DNA of 64,000 nucleotides from Gynuella sunshinyii YC6258 (GTDB taxonomy: Bacteria > Pseudomonadota > Gammaproteobacteria > Pseudomonadales > Natronospirillaceae), in the NCBI RefSeq assembly GCF_000940805.1, contig NZ_CP007142.1:5556593-5620592 (forward strand). The letters run 5' to 3'. Each line of letters begins with the position of its first letter. Positions within the stretch are counted from its first letter, which is position 1. The position numbers and the translations under genes are program-made. Under the pieces are notes generated by a model that worked only from the letters and a program-made list of their open reading frames with translations, was not told where the DNA came from and searched no databases. Below are positions 15,703 through 22,692 of the stretch, in pieces.

Positions 15703-15755
15703 TTAACGCCTAAAACTGCGGACACGACGTGGCCCGCAGCTTTGTATTGTTAGAA
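15701..15755 (-). other. attC site, shared CTGCGGAC type
   Basis: ATTTAAC (15701-15707) and GTTAGAA (15749-15755) around CTGCGGACACGACGTGGCCCGCAG. Confidence 0.85.
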
Positions 15756-15937
15756 TTGTGCATGACCGGAAAGCCACCGAACTTTAAATAACAATTGCCA
15801 CCGGACCTTGCCAATTCTTTGGTAACTTGGCACCCAATTCAACAGTTGAATGCCACTCGATTTAACCTTTTGTACCGTAGCGGATACAGCTACGACACGG
15901 AACTTTGAAATTGTAACTTACTTGGTTGAAGAACCAA
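15756..15937 (-). ncRNA. Repeated gene-less cassette, copy 3 (candidate structured RNA)
   Basis: Between two CTGCGGAC-type attC sites. Hairpin arms TGGCACCCAA (15828-15837) and TTGAATGCCA (15846-15855) give ten pairs on the minus strand, two of them U-G. A second stem CGTAGC / GCTACG lies in the upstream half. The frame open in copy 2 meets TAA here. Confidence 0.55.
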
Positions 15938-15993
15938 TTCTAACGCCTAAAACTGCGGACACGCCAGTGGTCCGCAGCTTTGTATTGTTAGAG
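15938..15993 (-). other. attC site, shared CTGCGGAC type
   Basis: TTCTAAC (15938-15944) and GTTAGAG (15987-15993) around CTGCGGACACGCCAGTGGTCCGCAG. Confidence 0.85.
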
Positions 15994-16034
15994 TTGGTAT
16001 GACCGGGAAACTGCTGAACCTTAAATTGTCACCG
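15994..16034 (-). repeat. Truncated copy 5 of the repeated cassette unit
   Basis: TATGACCGGGAAACTGCTGA and the next ~20 bases match the same end of copies 2-4. Homology stops near 16034, where transposase-like sequence begins, so an insertion or recombination event replaced the rest. Confidence 0.65.
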
Positions 16035-16553
16035 GGCACGTAAAGAATGGCACAAACTGAAGGGCAATTATCTGTTTAATGGCCGGGCGCTGGCCAAGGT
16101 ATTTCGGGCACGGTTGTTAACGCAATTGAGAGACGCTGGACTGGCCTTGCCAACAACACCCTCGCAGTGGGTCGTTCAATGCCAGGACGTCGGGCGCGGT
16201 GAAAGTGCGTTGAAGTATCTGTCGCGTTATTTATATCGCGGTGTTCTCAGCAATCACAATCTGTTGAGTGACGATGGTCAACAGGTGACGTTCCGGTATA
16301 CAGACAATCAAACTCAAACGGTGCAAACCCGAACCCGGGTGAGGATTTTCTGCTGTTGCTACTGCAACACGTGTTGCCAACCGGGTTTAGGCGCGTACGC
16401 GATTACGGTTTCCTGCACGGTAATGCCAAAGCGTTATTGCGTGTGAACCTTTCGAGGATTGAGCCGATTAAGCGAGCGTGTTTTCTGTGTCCGTATTGTC
16501 AGCAGGCGATGGTGATCACCAATATTACGAGACGAAAACGACCACCAGGATAA
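16035..16553 (+). pseudogene. IS91-family transposase remnant (5'-truncated, frameshifted)
   Basis: The plus-strand frame encodes WHKLKGNYLFNGRALAKVFR, then GRGESALKYLSRYLYRG and FRYTDNQT. After a one-base deletion near 16340 (CGGGTGAGG where CGGGGTGAGG restores the frame) it continues as EDFLLLLLQHVLPTGFRRVRDYGFLHGNAKALL and ends with a CPYCQQ zinc-ribbon-like motif. These are conserved IS91/ISCR Y2-transposase segments. The catalytic N-terminal part is missing. It runs against the cassette direction and sits inside a cassette whose attC follows at 16759. Confidence 0.8.
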
Positions 16554-16758
16554 CAAGTTCTGCGTACATACAGTGCCGATAAGTCACCTGCAGAAGAGGA
16601 CTAAAGAAACGATGGGAGCCGTGAAAAAAATATCACCGACCGGGTGAGGCTGGTACTCGGCTGAAGAAAAGTGACGCGGATACAGGCGTCAGGAAAAGAG
16701 AAAACACTCAACGATATATTCCCTATAAATAAGAAGGCAGACACTGTGGACCGGGCTT
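16554..16758. other. Non-coding remainder of the IS91-type insertion
   Basis: No gene seen. The stretch holds short imperfect palindromes and probably represents the 3' non-coding end of the element up to the attC core GTTCAAC at 16759. Confidence 0.4.
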
Positions 16759-16813
16759 GTTCAACAATGGAATATGTCGCGGCTATCGCGCGACATATTC
16801 TTATTTGTTAGGG
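16759..16813 (-). other. attC site after the IS91 remnant
   Basis: GTTCAAC (16759-16765) matches RYYYAAC and GTTAGGG (16807-16813) is the other core. GAATATGTCGCG / CGCGACATATTC is a nearly perfect stem. Confidence 0.8.
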
Positions 16814-16817
16814 ATTT

Positions 16818-17330
16818 TTACCCGCCGAGCCGGTCATAATTATAGCTAGACTTGTTTTCATATATTACTTTTATTGGTGGAGCTTCACACCCTTGGAACT
16901 TTTCAAAGTTAATTGATAGATCTCCAGCTTTTGGTAGTTCTTTTGACCACAAATACAAACACATTCCATTTTCGGAAAGTGGTGACCATACAGAAGACGG
17001 TAGTAGCTTTTCATTACCTACCAATAAATAGATATCTTCAATTTTACATACTTTCTCTTTTGGTATAAAAATTACTGATAGATTCAATTGCTGGTCAGCG
17101 AACTTTGCTTTTCCAATTGGAGCCATACCAAATAGGAAATATGTTGAACCATTTGTTGCCAAGGGTTGATTAAGAAGAACTGATATTTCAATATTATTTT
17201 GACATGAATAGGTCAATATTTTTTCACTATCTTTCCAGCCAGCCGCAAAAATATTTTGTACATGCGCTTCATTTTTTAAATAAGCACAACCAGAAAGAAT
17301 GCTAGCCAACAGAAATATTGCAATTCTCAT
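16818..17330 (-). CDS. Lipoprotein, cassette-borne, 170 aa
   Basis: The start at 17330 gives MRIAIFLLASILSGCAYLKNE, with lipobox LSGC for lipidation at Cys15. The mature part is beta-rich with four further cysteines (SCQNN, KVCKIED, NGMCLYLW, FQGCEAPP), consistent with a periplasm-facing outer- or inner-membrane lipoprotein. Position +2 after the Cys is Ala, which does not signal inner-membrane retention. Function unknown. Confidence 0.7.
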   Translation of the reverse strand: MRIAIFLLASILSGCAYLKNEAHVQNIFAAGWKDSEKILTYSCQNNIEISVLLNQPLATNGSTYFLFGMAPIGKAKFADQQLNLSVIFIPKEKVCKIEDIYLLVGNEKLLPSSVWSPLSENGMCLYLWSKELPKAGDLSINFEKFQGCEAPPIKVIYENKSSYNYDRLGG

Positions 17331-17335
17331 AGATT

Positions 17336-17383
17336 CCCTGACGCCAAGCACAGCGGCGCGAGCTAGTGAGCGAACTGTTAGGC
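17336..17383 (-). other. attC site, short and degenerate
   Basis: CCCTGAC (17336-17342) replaces the usual CTAAC, and GTTAGGC (17377-17383) is the other core; 48 bp with CAGCGGCGCGAGCTAG interior. Confidence 0.6.
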
Positions 17384-17400
17384 GCTGTAGCTTGCAAGCA

Positions 17401-17780
17401 CTAGGGGACATAAATAAGCCCAACCGTGAATTTTGGATTTTCATCTGTCTCAATCATATTACCCGTTAGAACTAGATCGCTAGCGCCTTCTCCCTCGGTA
17501 TACAGGTCAATCAAAACTTCCCAGTGTGGGTCCATCCATTGCGCGCAAGATGTATCCCATGTTTCTTCCGGAAGCTCCACTAATGATTCGCCATAATCCC
17601 TGACTCTCGGTTCTGGGAGGCAATATCAGGATCAACTGGCGCGACACCAGATACTCCTTTAGAGAGCGCAAAATCACCTTTGGCAAAGAACTTTACGACT
17701 TCCCGAAAAATTGGCCGCCAATTGCTCGCAATTGGATGAGCCGACTCTTCATCTTTAATAGCTAATTGCTCAATAATCAT
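17401..17780 (-). pseudogene. Frameshifted cassette gene (DUF7668-like)
   Basis: The frame from 17780 encodes MIIEQLAIKDEESAHPIASNWRPIFREVVKFFAKGDFALSKGVSGVAPVDPDIASQ, then drifts and stops at 17580. A second frame carries the evident continuation DYGESLVELPEETWDTSCAQW, then VLIDLYTEGEGASDLVLTG and ends at 17401. The two pieces together look like one ~125-residue protein of the uncharacterised DUF7668 type. A one-base deletion near 17605, or a read error, separates them. A functional product is unlikely if the shift is real. Confidence 0.65.
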
Positions 17781-17791
17781 GATTCTCGATC

Positions 17792-17849
17792 GCCTAACGT
17801 TTTGCACAGGGGCGGAACGTAGTTTTGTCACTTGCTGCTAATGTTATGT
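17792..17849 (-). other. attC site
   Basis: GCCTAAC (17792-17798, perfect RYYYAAC) and GTTATGT (17843-17849); 58 bp. Confidence 0.8.
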
Positions 17850-18383
17850 GTATAGCCGCTTCATTTCGTTTAAGGTCTTTACCGCATTATTAAAACCAGA
17901 AAATAGCATTTTTGAATAACCAACTACGAAAAATCCATTACGCCTATTGTTTAAATCTAGTAACCTATTTGCGGTATCGTCAGCCTTAAAAAATGTGTCA
18001 ATTTCGTCTTGGCTGATTTTTAATTCAACACTTAAACCCTTATGCCTAGAGTACAAGGTTTCTTCCTTAATCGCTCCAACTTTGCACCATGGGACATTGA
18101 GCCACAATGTATCGCCTCCAATTTGGCAGTTGGAAGGAAATTTCATTCCTTTTGAGTCTGCCGAGAAGTATAAATACCTTTTCCTATTGGCAGGTTTTAG
18201 GGAAGCAAAAATAAACAATGCTCCAATCACGCCAATAAACCATCGCAAAAACAGCCCATCGCTGCCAGAGGATGAACTGCGCATTGTTGCAAGCAAAATG
18301 AGCATCACACCAACCGAAAAAAAGCCGATGCATATCAATTTACTTGCCCATGCTGGAGTCATATATTCGTATTTAGTTTCCAT
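17844..18383 (-). CDS. Membrane cassette protein with C-terminal soluble domain, 179 aa
   Basis: Two adjacent hydrophobic segments (KLICIGFFSVGVMLILLATM and LRWFIGVIGALFIFASL) are followed by a ~105-residue cytoplasmic domain. That domain has beta-strand pattern (YLYFSADSKGMKF, LWLNVPWCKVGAIKEETLYSRHKGLSVELKISQDEIDTFF) and a terminal helix. The layout resembles small two-TM proteins with a PH-like domain, but no name is certain. Stop codon in the attC core. Confidence 0.65.
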   Translation of the reverse strand: METKYEYMTPAWASKLICIGFFSVGVMLILLATMRSSSSGSDGLFLRWFIGVIGALFIFASLKPANRKRYLYFSADSKGMKFPSNCQIGGDTLWLNVPWCKVGAIKEETLYSRHKGLSVELKISQDEIDTFFKADDTANRLLDLNNRRNGFFVVGYSKMLFSGFNNAVKTLNEMKRLYT

Positions 18384-18408
18384 GGCACTTTTACGTGATC
18401 ATGCGGAC

Positions 18409-18481
18409 AAATAACGCCGCAAGCAAATGCGCGCGTTAGCGCGTCCAGCCCGCAGGGCGATTTTGCCTTGCCTTGTTAAAA
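18409..18481 (-). other. attC site
   Basis: AAATAAC (18409-18415) and GTTAAAA (18475-18481), interior GCGCGCGTTAGCGCGTCC plus CCCGCAGGGCG, almost the same as the site at 7973. Confidence 0.82.
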
Positions 18482-18964
18482 TTCATCGCGAGCACGATAT
18501 ATAATTGAAACGGGCTTTGAAGTTCTCGCAAATTCAACCATTGCATAATCCCGCTGACCGAATGCTTCAGGCGTGGGATCACATAATCCTGGGTTTGTGG
18601 TAGTTACTTTAGTCGCCTCTAATAGAATCGTTTCCTCATTCTCTGAAACGCTGGTGATTTCAAGTGATGAACATACCGATATAGTTGTAAGTATAATTGC
18701 GACTTGATTGGATTCGAAATCAGGATTGGGAGTCTCTCCAGATATACTTGGGATTGTTTGCCAGATATCGGTAAACCTCTGTTGATTGTTAGCAACAAGC
18801 AACTGTCCTCCTTCTTGATCGGTCTGATAGCCTTGAGAGACGACTACAAAATCTATATTTACAAAGTCATTCAGGTTGTCATTGAAACTCTGGGCATTTG
18901 AATCGCTACATGATGATAGCAACATGCTGCCTAGTGATAAGAACAATACAGCAAAATACTTCAT
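18476..18964 (-). CDS. Lipoprotein with PrcB-like C-terminal domain, cassette-borne
   Basis: The N-terminus MKYFAVLFLSLGSMLLSSCSDSN has lipobox LSSC at Cys19, followed by Ser and Asp. The rest (about 35-162) shows the layout of PrcB-type domains: a partner-facing strand (FVVVSQGY), FTDIWQTI, PDFESNQVAIIL, then strands ending VEFARTSKPVSIIYR. Such domains occur in extracytoplasmic protein-complex components. It would sit on the periplasmic face of the envelope. The family call is tentative. Confidence 0.68.
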   Translation of the reverse strand: MKYFAVLFLSLGSMLLSSCSDSNAQSFNDNLNDFVNIDFVVVSQGYQTDQEGGQLLVANNQQRFTDIWQTIPSISGETPNPDFESNQVAIILTTISVCSSLEITSVSENEETILLEATKVTTTNPGLCDPTPEAFGQRDYAMVEFARTSKPVSIIYRARDEF

Positions 18965-18980
18965 TTGAACTCCTTCCAGA

Positions 18981-19036
18981 TTTTAACGCCTAAAACTGCG
19001 GACACGACAGTGGTCTGCAGCTTTGTATTGTTAGAA
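18981..19036 (-). other. attC site, shared CTGCGGAC type
   Basis: TTTTAAC (18981-18987) and GTTAGAA (19030-19036) around CTGCGGACACGACAGTGGTCTGCAG. Confidence 0.85.
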
Positions 19037-19207
19037 CTAGCATGACCGGGAAACTGCTGAACTTCAAATCACAATTGCCACCGGACTTAGCCAATTCCTG
19101 ACTACTTGGCACCCAACGACTGAAGTTAAATGCCACCTGATTTTACCTGTACACCGTCACGGATTTGTCGGTGCCATAGAATGTTCACTTATAAAGTGAG
19201 GAAAAAA
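19037..19207 (-). ncRNA. Repeated gene-less cassette, copy 4 (candidate structured RNA)
   Basis: Second cassette from the right end. Hairpin arms TGGCACCCAAC (19107-19117) and GTTAAATGCCA (19125-19135) form eleven pairs on the minus strand with three U-G wobbles; the end pair is C-G where copy 1 has T-A. A second stem GCACCG / CGGTGT lies 5' of it. No ORF over 40 codons in cassette sense. Confidence 0.55.
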
Positions 19208-19297
19208 TTCTAACGCCCCGCACAGGGGCAGACAAAAAAGCGCAGCGTTTTGGCTGTCCCAGCGACCATAGGGAGCGATTGCTGCGGCTTGTTATAA
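19208..19297 (-). other. attC site, first in the array
   Basis: TTCTAAC (19208-19214) and GTTATAA (19291-19297) around CCCGCACAGGGGC and TGGCTGTCCCAGCGACCATAGGGAG; 90 bp. Confidence 0.82.
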
Positions 19298-19298
19298 A

Positions 19299-19880
19299 TC
19301 ACCTCTCTCCCCTGTATGCTATATTACCTTCGTTTATACCTAAGTCTTTACGCATTGCGTTTAGCATTGAATCTGCTTTTCCTCTCATTTCTTCCCATGT
19401 TGAGTCAGAACCTTCGTACATAATAGGAATGAAGAAATCGATCATTTCATTATATTTATCTAAAACTTCTTGGCATGAGATAAGCGAAATATAGCCATAA
19501 GCTTTATTTCTATTCAGTGCAAAAGAGTGCTCTACATCGGGATTTATAGATTTTTGCTTTGAGCTTGAAACAGCCTCTAACTCTCTGAGTATTTCGGAAA
19601 CAATATGAATTACATCTTTATAGATGGAGAGTTTATCAAAGTGACGTGTCAGTTCTTTTTGCTTTAGCGTATCTATTTGAGCCTTAAGATCTTCTAAGGC
19701 TGCCTCATTTTTAGTTTTTAATTCTTGAAGGCTCTGCTCATGCTTGGCTCGTTCATCTTGCAGCATACGCTTAGCCCAAATGCCTCCCAGCCAATGAGAA
19801 AATGCCCCAAGTAATAATGCGCTTCCACCCAGTGAGGCGATGATTGCTGTAGCGATTTTTAGTATTTCTTCGATGCTCAT
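19299..19880 (-). CDS. Membrane-anchored coiled-coil cassette protein, 193 aa
   Basis: One N-terminal transmembrane segment (ILKIATAIIASLGGSALLLGAFSHWL), then a charged coiled coil from about 36 to 80 (MLQDERAKHEQSLQELKTKNEAALEDLKAQIDTLKQKE). A helical C-terminal domain contains HFDKLSIYKDVIHIVSEILRELE. Proteins of this layout are frequent in cassette arrays; no activity is known. It is the cassette nearest the expected attI side, so if any array promoter exists here this gene would be the best expressed. Confidence 0.72.
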   Translation of the reverse strand: MSIEEILKIATAIIASLGGSALLLGAFSHWLGGIWAKRMLQDERAKHEQSLQELKTKNEAALEDLKAQIDTLKQKELTRHFDKLSIYKDVIHIVSEILRELEAVSSSKQKSINPDVEHSFALNRNKAYGYISLISCQEVLDKYNEMIDFFIPIMYEGSDSTWEEMRGKADSMLNAMRKDLGINEGNIAYRGER

Positions 19881-20490
19881 AGTGATTTATAACAGTTATT
19901 CCACGTCATCTGACAAAATATCCAGAAGACGCTTTTTCCTGAGCAGCTAAACTCACTCAGCCTCATCAAATCCCATCAACATAGGCTCACAGCCCATTTC
20001 TGTCAATTTCGCTCGTTGGATATTCGGTCTGGAGACGCAGTATCCAGAAAAATCGGTCGCCTGCAGGCCACTGAATTCATGGCTTTATAGAATATCCATG
20101 ATACTTAAAACCAGACAAGTATCGTATTTTCTGCTCTTTATTCCGGATATTATGTCTTCAGACCGAATATCCAGCGAATATCTGGATACTGAGTTTTAAA
20201 GCATGATTATTTATAACATTTATCGCAAAAAAATAGGTGTTATTTTATACACACTGTTTATGAATACAGTGTCTTGTAAATCATGCTAATAGGGGCGTGT
20301 AAAATGCAAACAATCGATACCCTAAAAACAATTAACAACGCTGTTATTTGTCACAGGCTCAATCACTGGTTTCGCCCCCCATGCACCCCTCCAACCAGCA
20401 CTGCCCATACCCGGCCAATCTATAGACATTCCGGCTATCAACCCTCACACTAAGCCGCTTGTATGTATTCAAGAATTTGTCACTATCACC
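19881..20490. other. Gene-free boundary region with permuted inverted repeats
   Basis: No gene seen. TTTATAACAGTTATT at about 19890 resembles a recombined core and marks the array end. GGATATTCGGTCTGGAGA (20018-20035) is the inverse of TCTTCAGACCGAATATCC (20155-20172) with one mismatch. CAGTATCCAGA (20038-20048) is the exact inverse of 20181-20191. The order of the two motifs differs between arms, so it is not a simple hairpin. No attI or intI remnant was recognised. Confidence 0.55.
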
Positions 20491-21366
20491 ATGAAAACCG
20501 GCCTTGATCACCTGCCGAAAACCAAGCAGCACGAGCTCCAGACTATCTCTACCATTCTACGTGATACTCTGGAGGATTTTCTGCAAGGCAAGACCGGGCG
20601 TAGAACCGAGTACCGGATTTTGAAAATCATTCTCTTTGGCAGTCACGCCAAGGGTACCTGGGTGAATGATCCCGAGAATGGTTATATCAGTGATTACGAT
20701 ATTCTGGTGGTGGTGAACAAGCCGACGCTGGTGGATGAGGATATCGTCTGGCAACGGGCAGAAGAACAGATCGGCCGAAAGGTCACTTCTGCGCCGCTGG
20801 GGTTGATTGTGCATGACCTGGAAGACGTGAATAAACGCCTGCTTCAAGGTCATTATTTTTTTAAGGATATCCGTGAGGAAGGCATTGAGCTGTTTTCGGC
20901 AACTCCCAGGCCACTGGCACTACCGGGAAATTTAACTGAAGCGGAACGGCGCGAGATTGCGCAGAAGCATTATGATCAACGGATGACGAAGGCAGAAAAC
21001 AGCTTTGTAAAATTCCAATTTTCATTTGAAGCATCAATGATTGATGAAGCTGCATTCGATCTTCATCAGACAACAGAGCGCCTCTATTCCTGCGTACTCC
21101 TCACCTGCTCCAACTACCTGCCCAAAACCCACAATATCGAAAAGCTACAACATTTTTGCATACAGATTGACCCTGAGTTCACTGGTATTTTTCCCCTCGA
21201 TAGCAAATTTCATCGACGCTGTTTCCGCCGTTTGCAACGTGCCTACATCGACGCTCGTTATTCGGAACATTACGAAATTACAGAAGAGGAATTAAAGTAT
21301 CTGGCATCGGAAGTGATCAAACTGAAAGCACTGACAGAAAAGGTCTGTCAGGCCAGACTGGTTTGA
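20491..21366 (+). CDS. Fused MNT nucleotidyltransferase - HEPN domain protein
   Basis: A 291-residue single-chain version of the HEPN/MNT pairing. The N-terminal domain (about 30-150) has the minimal nucleotidyltransferase signature GSHAKGTW...SDYDILVVV, including the G-S and D-x-D metal ligands. The C-terminal half (about 155-285) is helical, with DARYSEHYEIT as the HEPN R/S-rich motif. In two-gene systems MNT adenylylates and silences the HEPN RNase; fused forms presumably self-regulate. The gene is isolated, just beyond the array end and in the opposite direction. No own antitoxin is visible. Start ATG follows CACTATCACC without a strong Shine-Dalgarno. Confidence 0.82.
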   Translation: MKTGLDHLPKTKQHELQTISTILRDTLEDFLQGKTGRRTEYRILKIILFGSHAKGTWVNDPENGYISDYDILVVVNKPTLVDEDIVWQRAEEQIGRKVTSAPLGLIVHDLEDVNKRLLQGHYFFKDIREEGIELFSATPRPLALPGNLTEAERREIAQKHYDQRMTKAENSFVKFQFSFEASMIDEAAFDLHQTTERLYSCVLLTCSNYLPKTHNIEKLQHFCIQIDPEFTGIFPLDSKFHRRCFRRLQRAYIDARYSEHYEITEEELKYLASEVIKLKALTEKVCQARLV

Positions 21367-21510
21367 CCAGACAGGTCATTCTGCACTCCTGTAGAGAATT
21401 TTCTAAACGTTTAACAAAAGGACCGTTATCTGAAAATTATCAGCGCCATTTTAATGCTATATCTATTTGCCTCATTTACACAGGCAAGTTTAAAGTACTT
21501 TTATAACACC

Positions 21511-21960
21511 TTAAGTATCGGTGGAATACTCATTAATCTCTGCCCAAAGCGCTTTGAAATTGCCGTAAATATCCTCATCAGCTTCATATAGGGCTTGATG
21601 GTTGGCGATATATTCGATGTCTTTAAACAAGTCAGGAAGAACAGGCAAGACATAATCCGGTTGTTTTTTAAGCTTAATCAGTATTAACTCCAAAAAAGCA
21701 CTGGCAGCATCTGAACGTTCATAAAACCCGAAATCACCATTGATCACATAATCACGAAACCCAAAGATGTAATACTGGAACGGTTTTTTAGGCATCCAAT
21801 AAAGATCTTCAGACAACATGAGCACGTGACCCTTGTACTCAGGCAACATCTCCGCATTACTTTTACCGATAAAAATATCATGGGCGTGTAACACATCGAG
21901 ATCTTCAATGAGACCTGATGGAGATTCAATCCAATCTTCTTCAGTCGGTATTTGGTTCAT
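21511..21960 (-). CDS. Hypothetical protein, 149 aa
   Basis: An acidic soluble protein (MNQIPTEEDWIESPSGLIEDLDVLHAHDIFIGKSNAEMLPEY...). The middle LYWMPKKPFQYYIFGFRDYVI and FGFYERSDAASAFLELILIKLKKQP look like a compact alpha/beta fold similar in feel to SMI1/KNR4-type immunity proteins, but the defining motifs are not clear. It precedes a truncated gene on the same strand; both may be remains of an immunity-gene cluster. Low certainty on function. Confidence 0.55.
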   Translation of the reverse strand: MNQIPTEEDWIESPSGLIEDLDVLHAHDIFIGKSNAEMLPEYKGHVLMLSEDLYWMPKKPFQYYIFGFRDYVINGDFGFYERSDAASAFLELILIKLKKQPDYVLPVLPDLFKDIEYIANHQALYEADEDIYGNFKALWAEINEYSTDT

Positions 21961-22009
21961 CTGGAAAACAATCCACGGTTAAGTCTGTCTATCATTTTTC
22001 ACATAAATC

Positions 22010-22506
22010 TTATGAAATTTTTTGAGATAACTCATTGGCAATACAACTGGACCTATAGTTTATTTCATCGATAGACAGGTTGAGTGAATTATACAAAAAA
22101 TCTGTACATTTCCAGTGATCCATCTCAGTTTCACGATAGTCACCAAAGAATATATTATGATAACCCAGCCAAGACATCTGTTGCTCAAAAAATTGTCTGT
22201 CACTGATATCAAAGTCTTTCTGATAATCCTCTTTGCTAATAGAGCTATGGTGGATAAATCGCCTACCGGGCAAGTATTCTTCACAGAACGTTTTATACTC
22301 CGAAGTTTGCAGAATAAATTCATGCCATATTTCGTCGACTTCCGCGCACACAGGTAGCTGCATAGGTGGAAGTACAGATGCCATAGTTATATATTTTATG
22401 AATGTATTAAACAGGTCACTGTAGTGTTCTTGTGGAAAAATATCTCTCTGTATCAGCCTACTTTCAATAAGGTTATAATATTTTTGATTCTCAAATTGCG
22501 TTATTT
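22010..22506 (-). pseudogene. 5'-truncated glycine-rich-domain-like (WH..H) protein gene
   Basis: The annotatable ATG is at 22384, but the frame stays open upstream (IEITQFENQKYYNLIESRLIQRDIFPQEHYSDLFNTFIKYITMASV) as far as the MITE edge at 22507, so the true 5' end has been replaced by the MITE. The visible part has VDEIWHEFILQTSEYKTFCEEYLPGRRFIHH, matching the DxxWHxxIL...Y..FC...G..IHH pattern of the uncharacterised DUF1399/glycine-rich-domain-like group. The remaining 124-165 residues may or may not be expressed. Confidence 0.62.
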
Positions 22507-22510
22507 CTAT

Positions 22511-22651
22511 GGGGCCTCTGAAAAATAGGAATAGTTTTGATGCAGGCGAGGAAGCACCACTCGCAACACCGCAGTTTACTGGCGTAAATGAGGATGTGAG
22601 ACTGGGGCTGACAACGTCCTGCGCGAAAATAGTCCATTTTTCAGAGGTTCC
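22511..22651 (-). mobile_element. 141-bp MITE, copy A (IS5-like ends)
   Basis: GGGGCCTCTGAAAAAT at one end and ATTTTTCAGAGGTTCC at the other form imperfect terminal inverted repeats. The target CTAT is duplicated exactly (22507-22510 and 22652-22655). Five differences in ~143 bp separate it from copy B at 57456-57596 in the opposite orientation. No coding capacity. The 4-bp target duplication fits IS5-type transposition in trans. Confidence 0.85.
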
Positions 22652-22692
22652 CTATAAACTCTTCTAATGATAAAACCCGCATACCAACCCCT

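Larger units (their letters stand above)
5354..19900 (-). mobile_element. Integron cassette array without a visible integrase (CALIN-like)
   Basis: About 26 sites of the form (R)YYYAAC-GCC...stem-loop...GTTRRRY separate genes that all lie on the minus strand. This is the organisation of integron gene cassettes. Many cassette stop codons are the TAA contained in the GTTA core of the adjacent attC. Reading in gene direction, the first cassette is at the right end (about 19.9 kb) and the last at 5.4 kb. An intI gene would be expected near 19.9-21 kb. The only gene there is a nucleotidyltransferase-HEPN fusion, so the array is integrase-less within this window. It includes repeated gene-less cassettes and one IS91-type remnant. 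Confidence 0.9.

Noticed and set aside
20491-21366. Integron integrase next to the array
   Set aside because: Searched both strands of 19.9-25.6 kb for tyrosine-recombinase R..H..R/Y motifs; only the MNT-HEPN gene and others are present.
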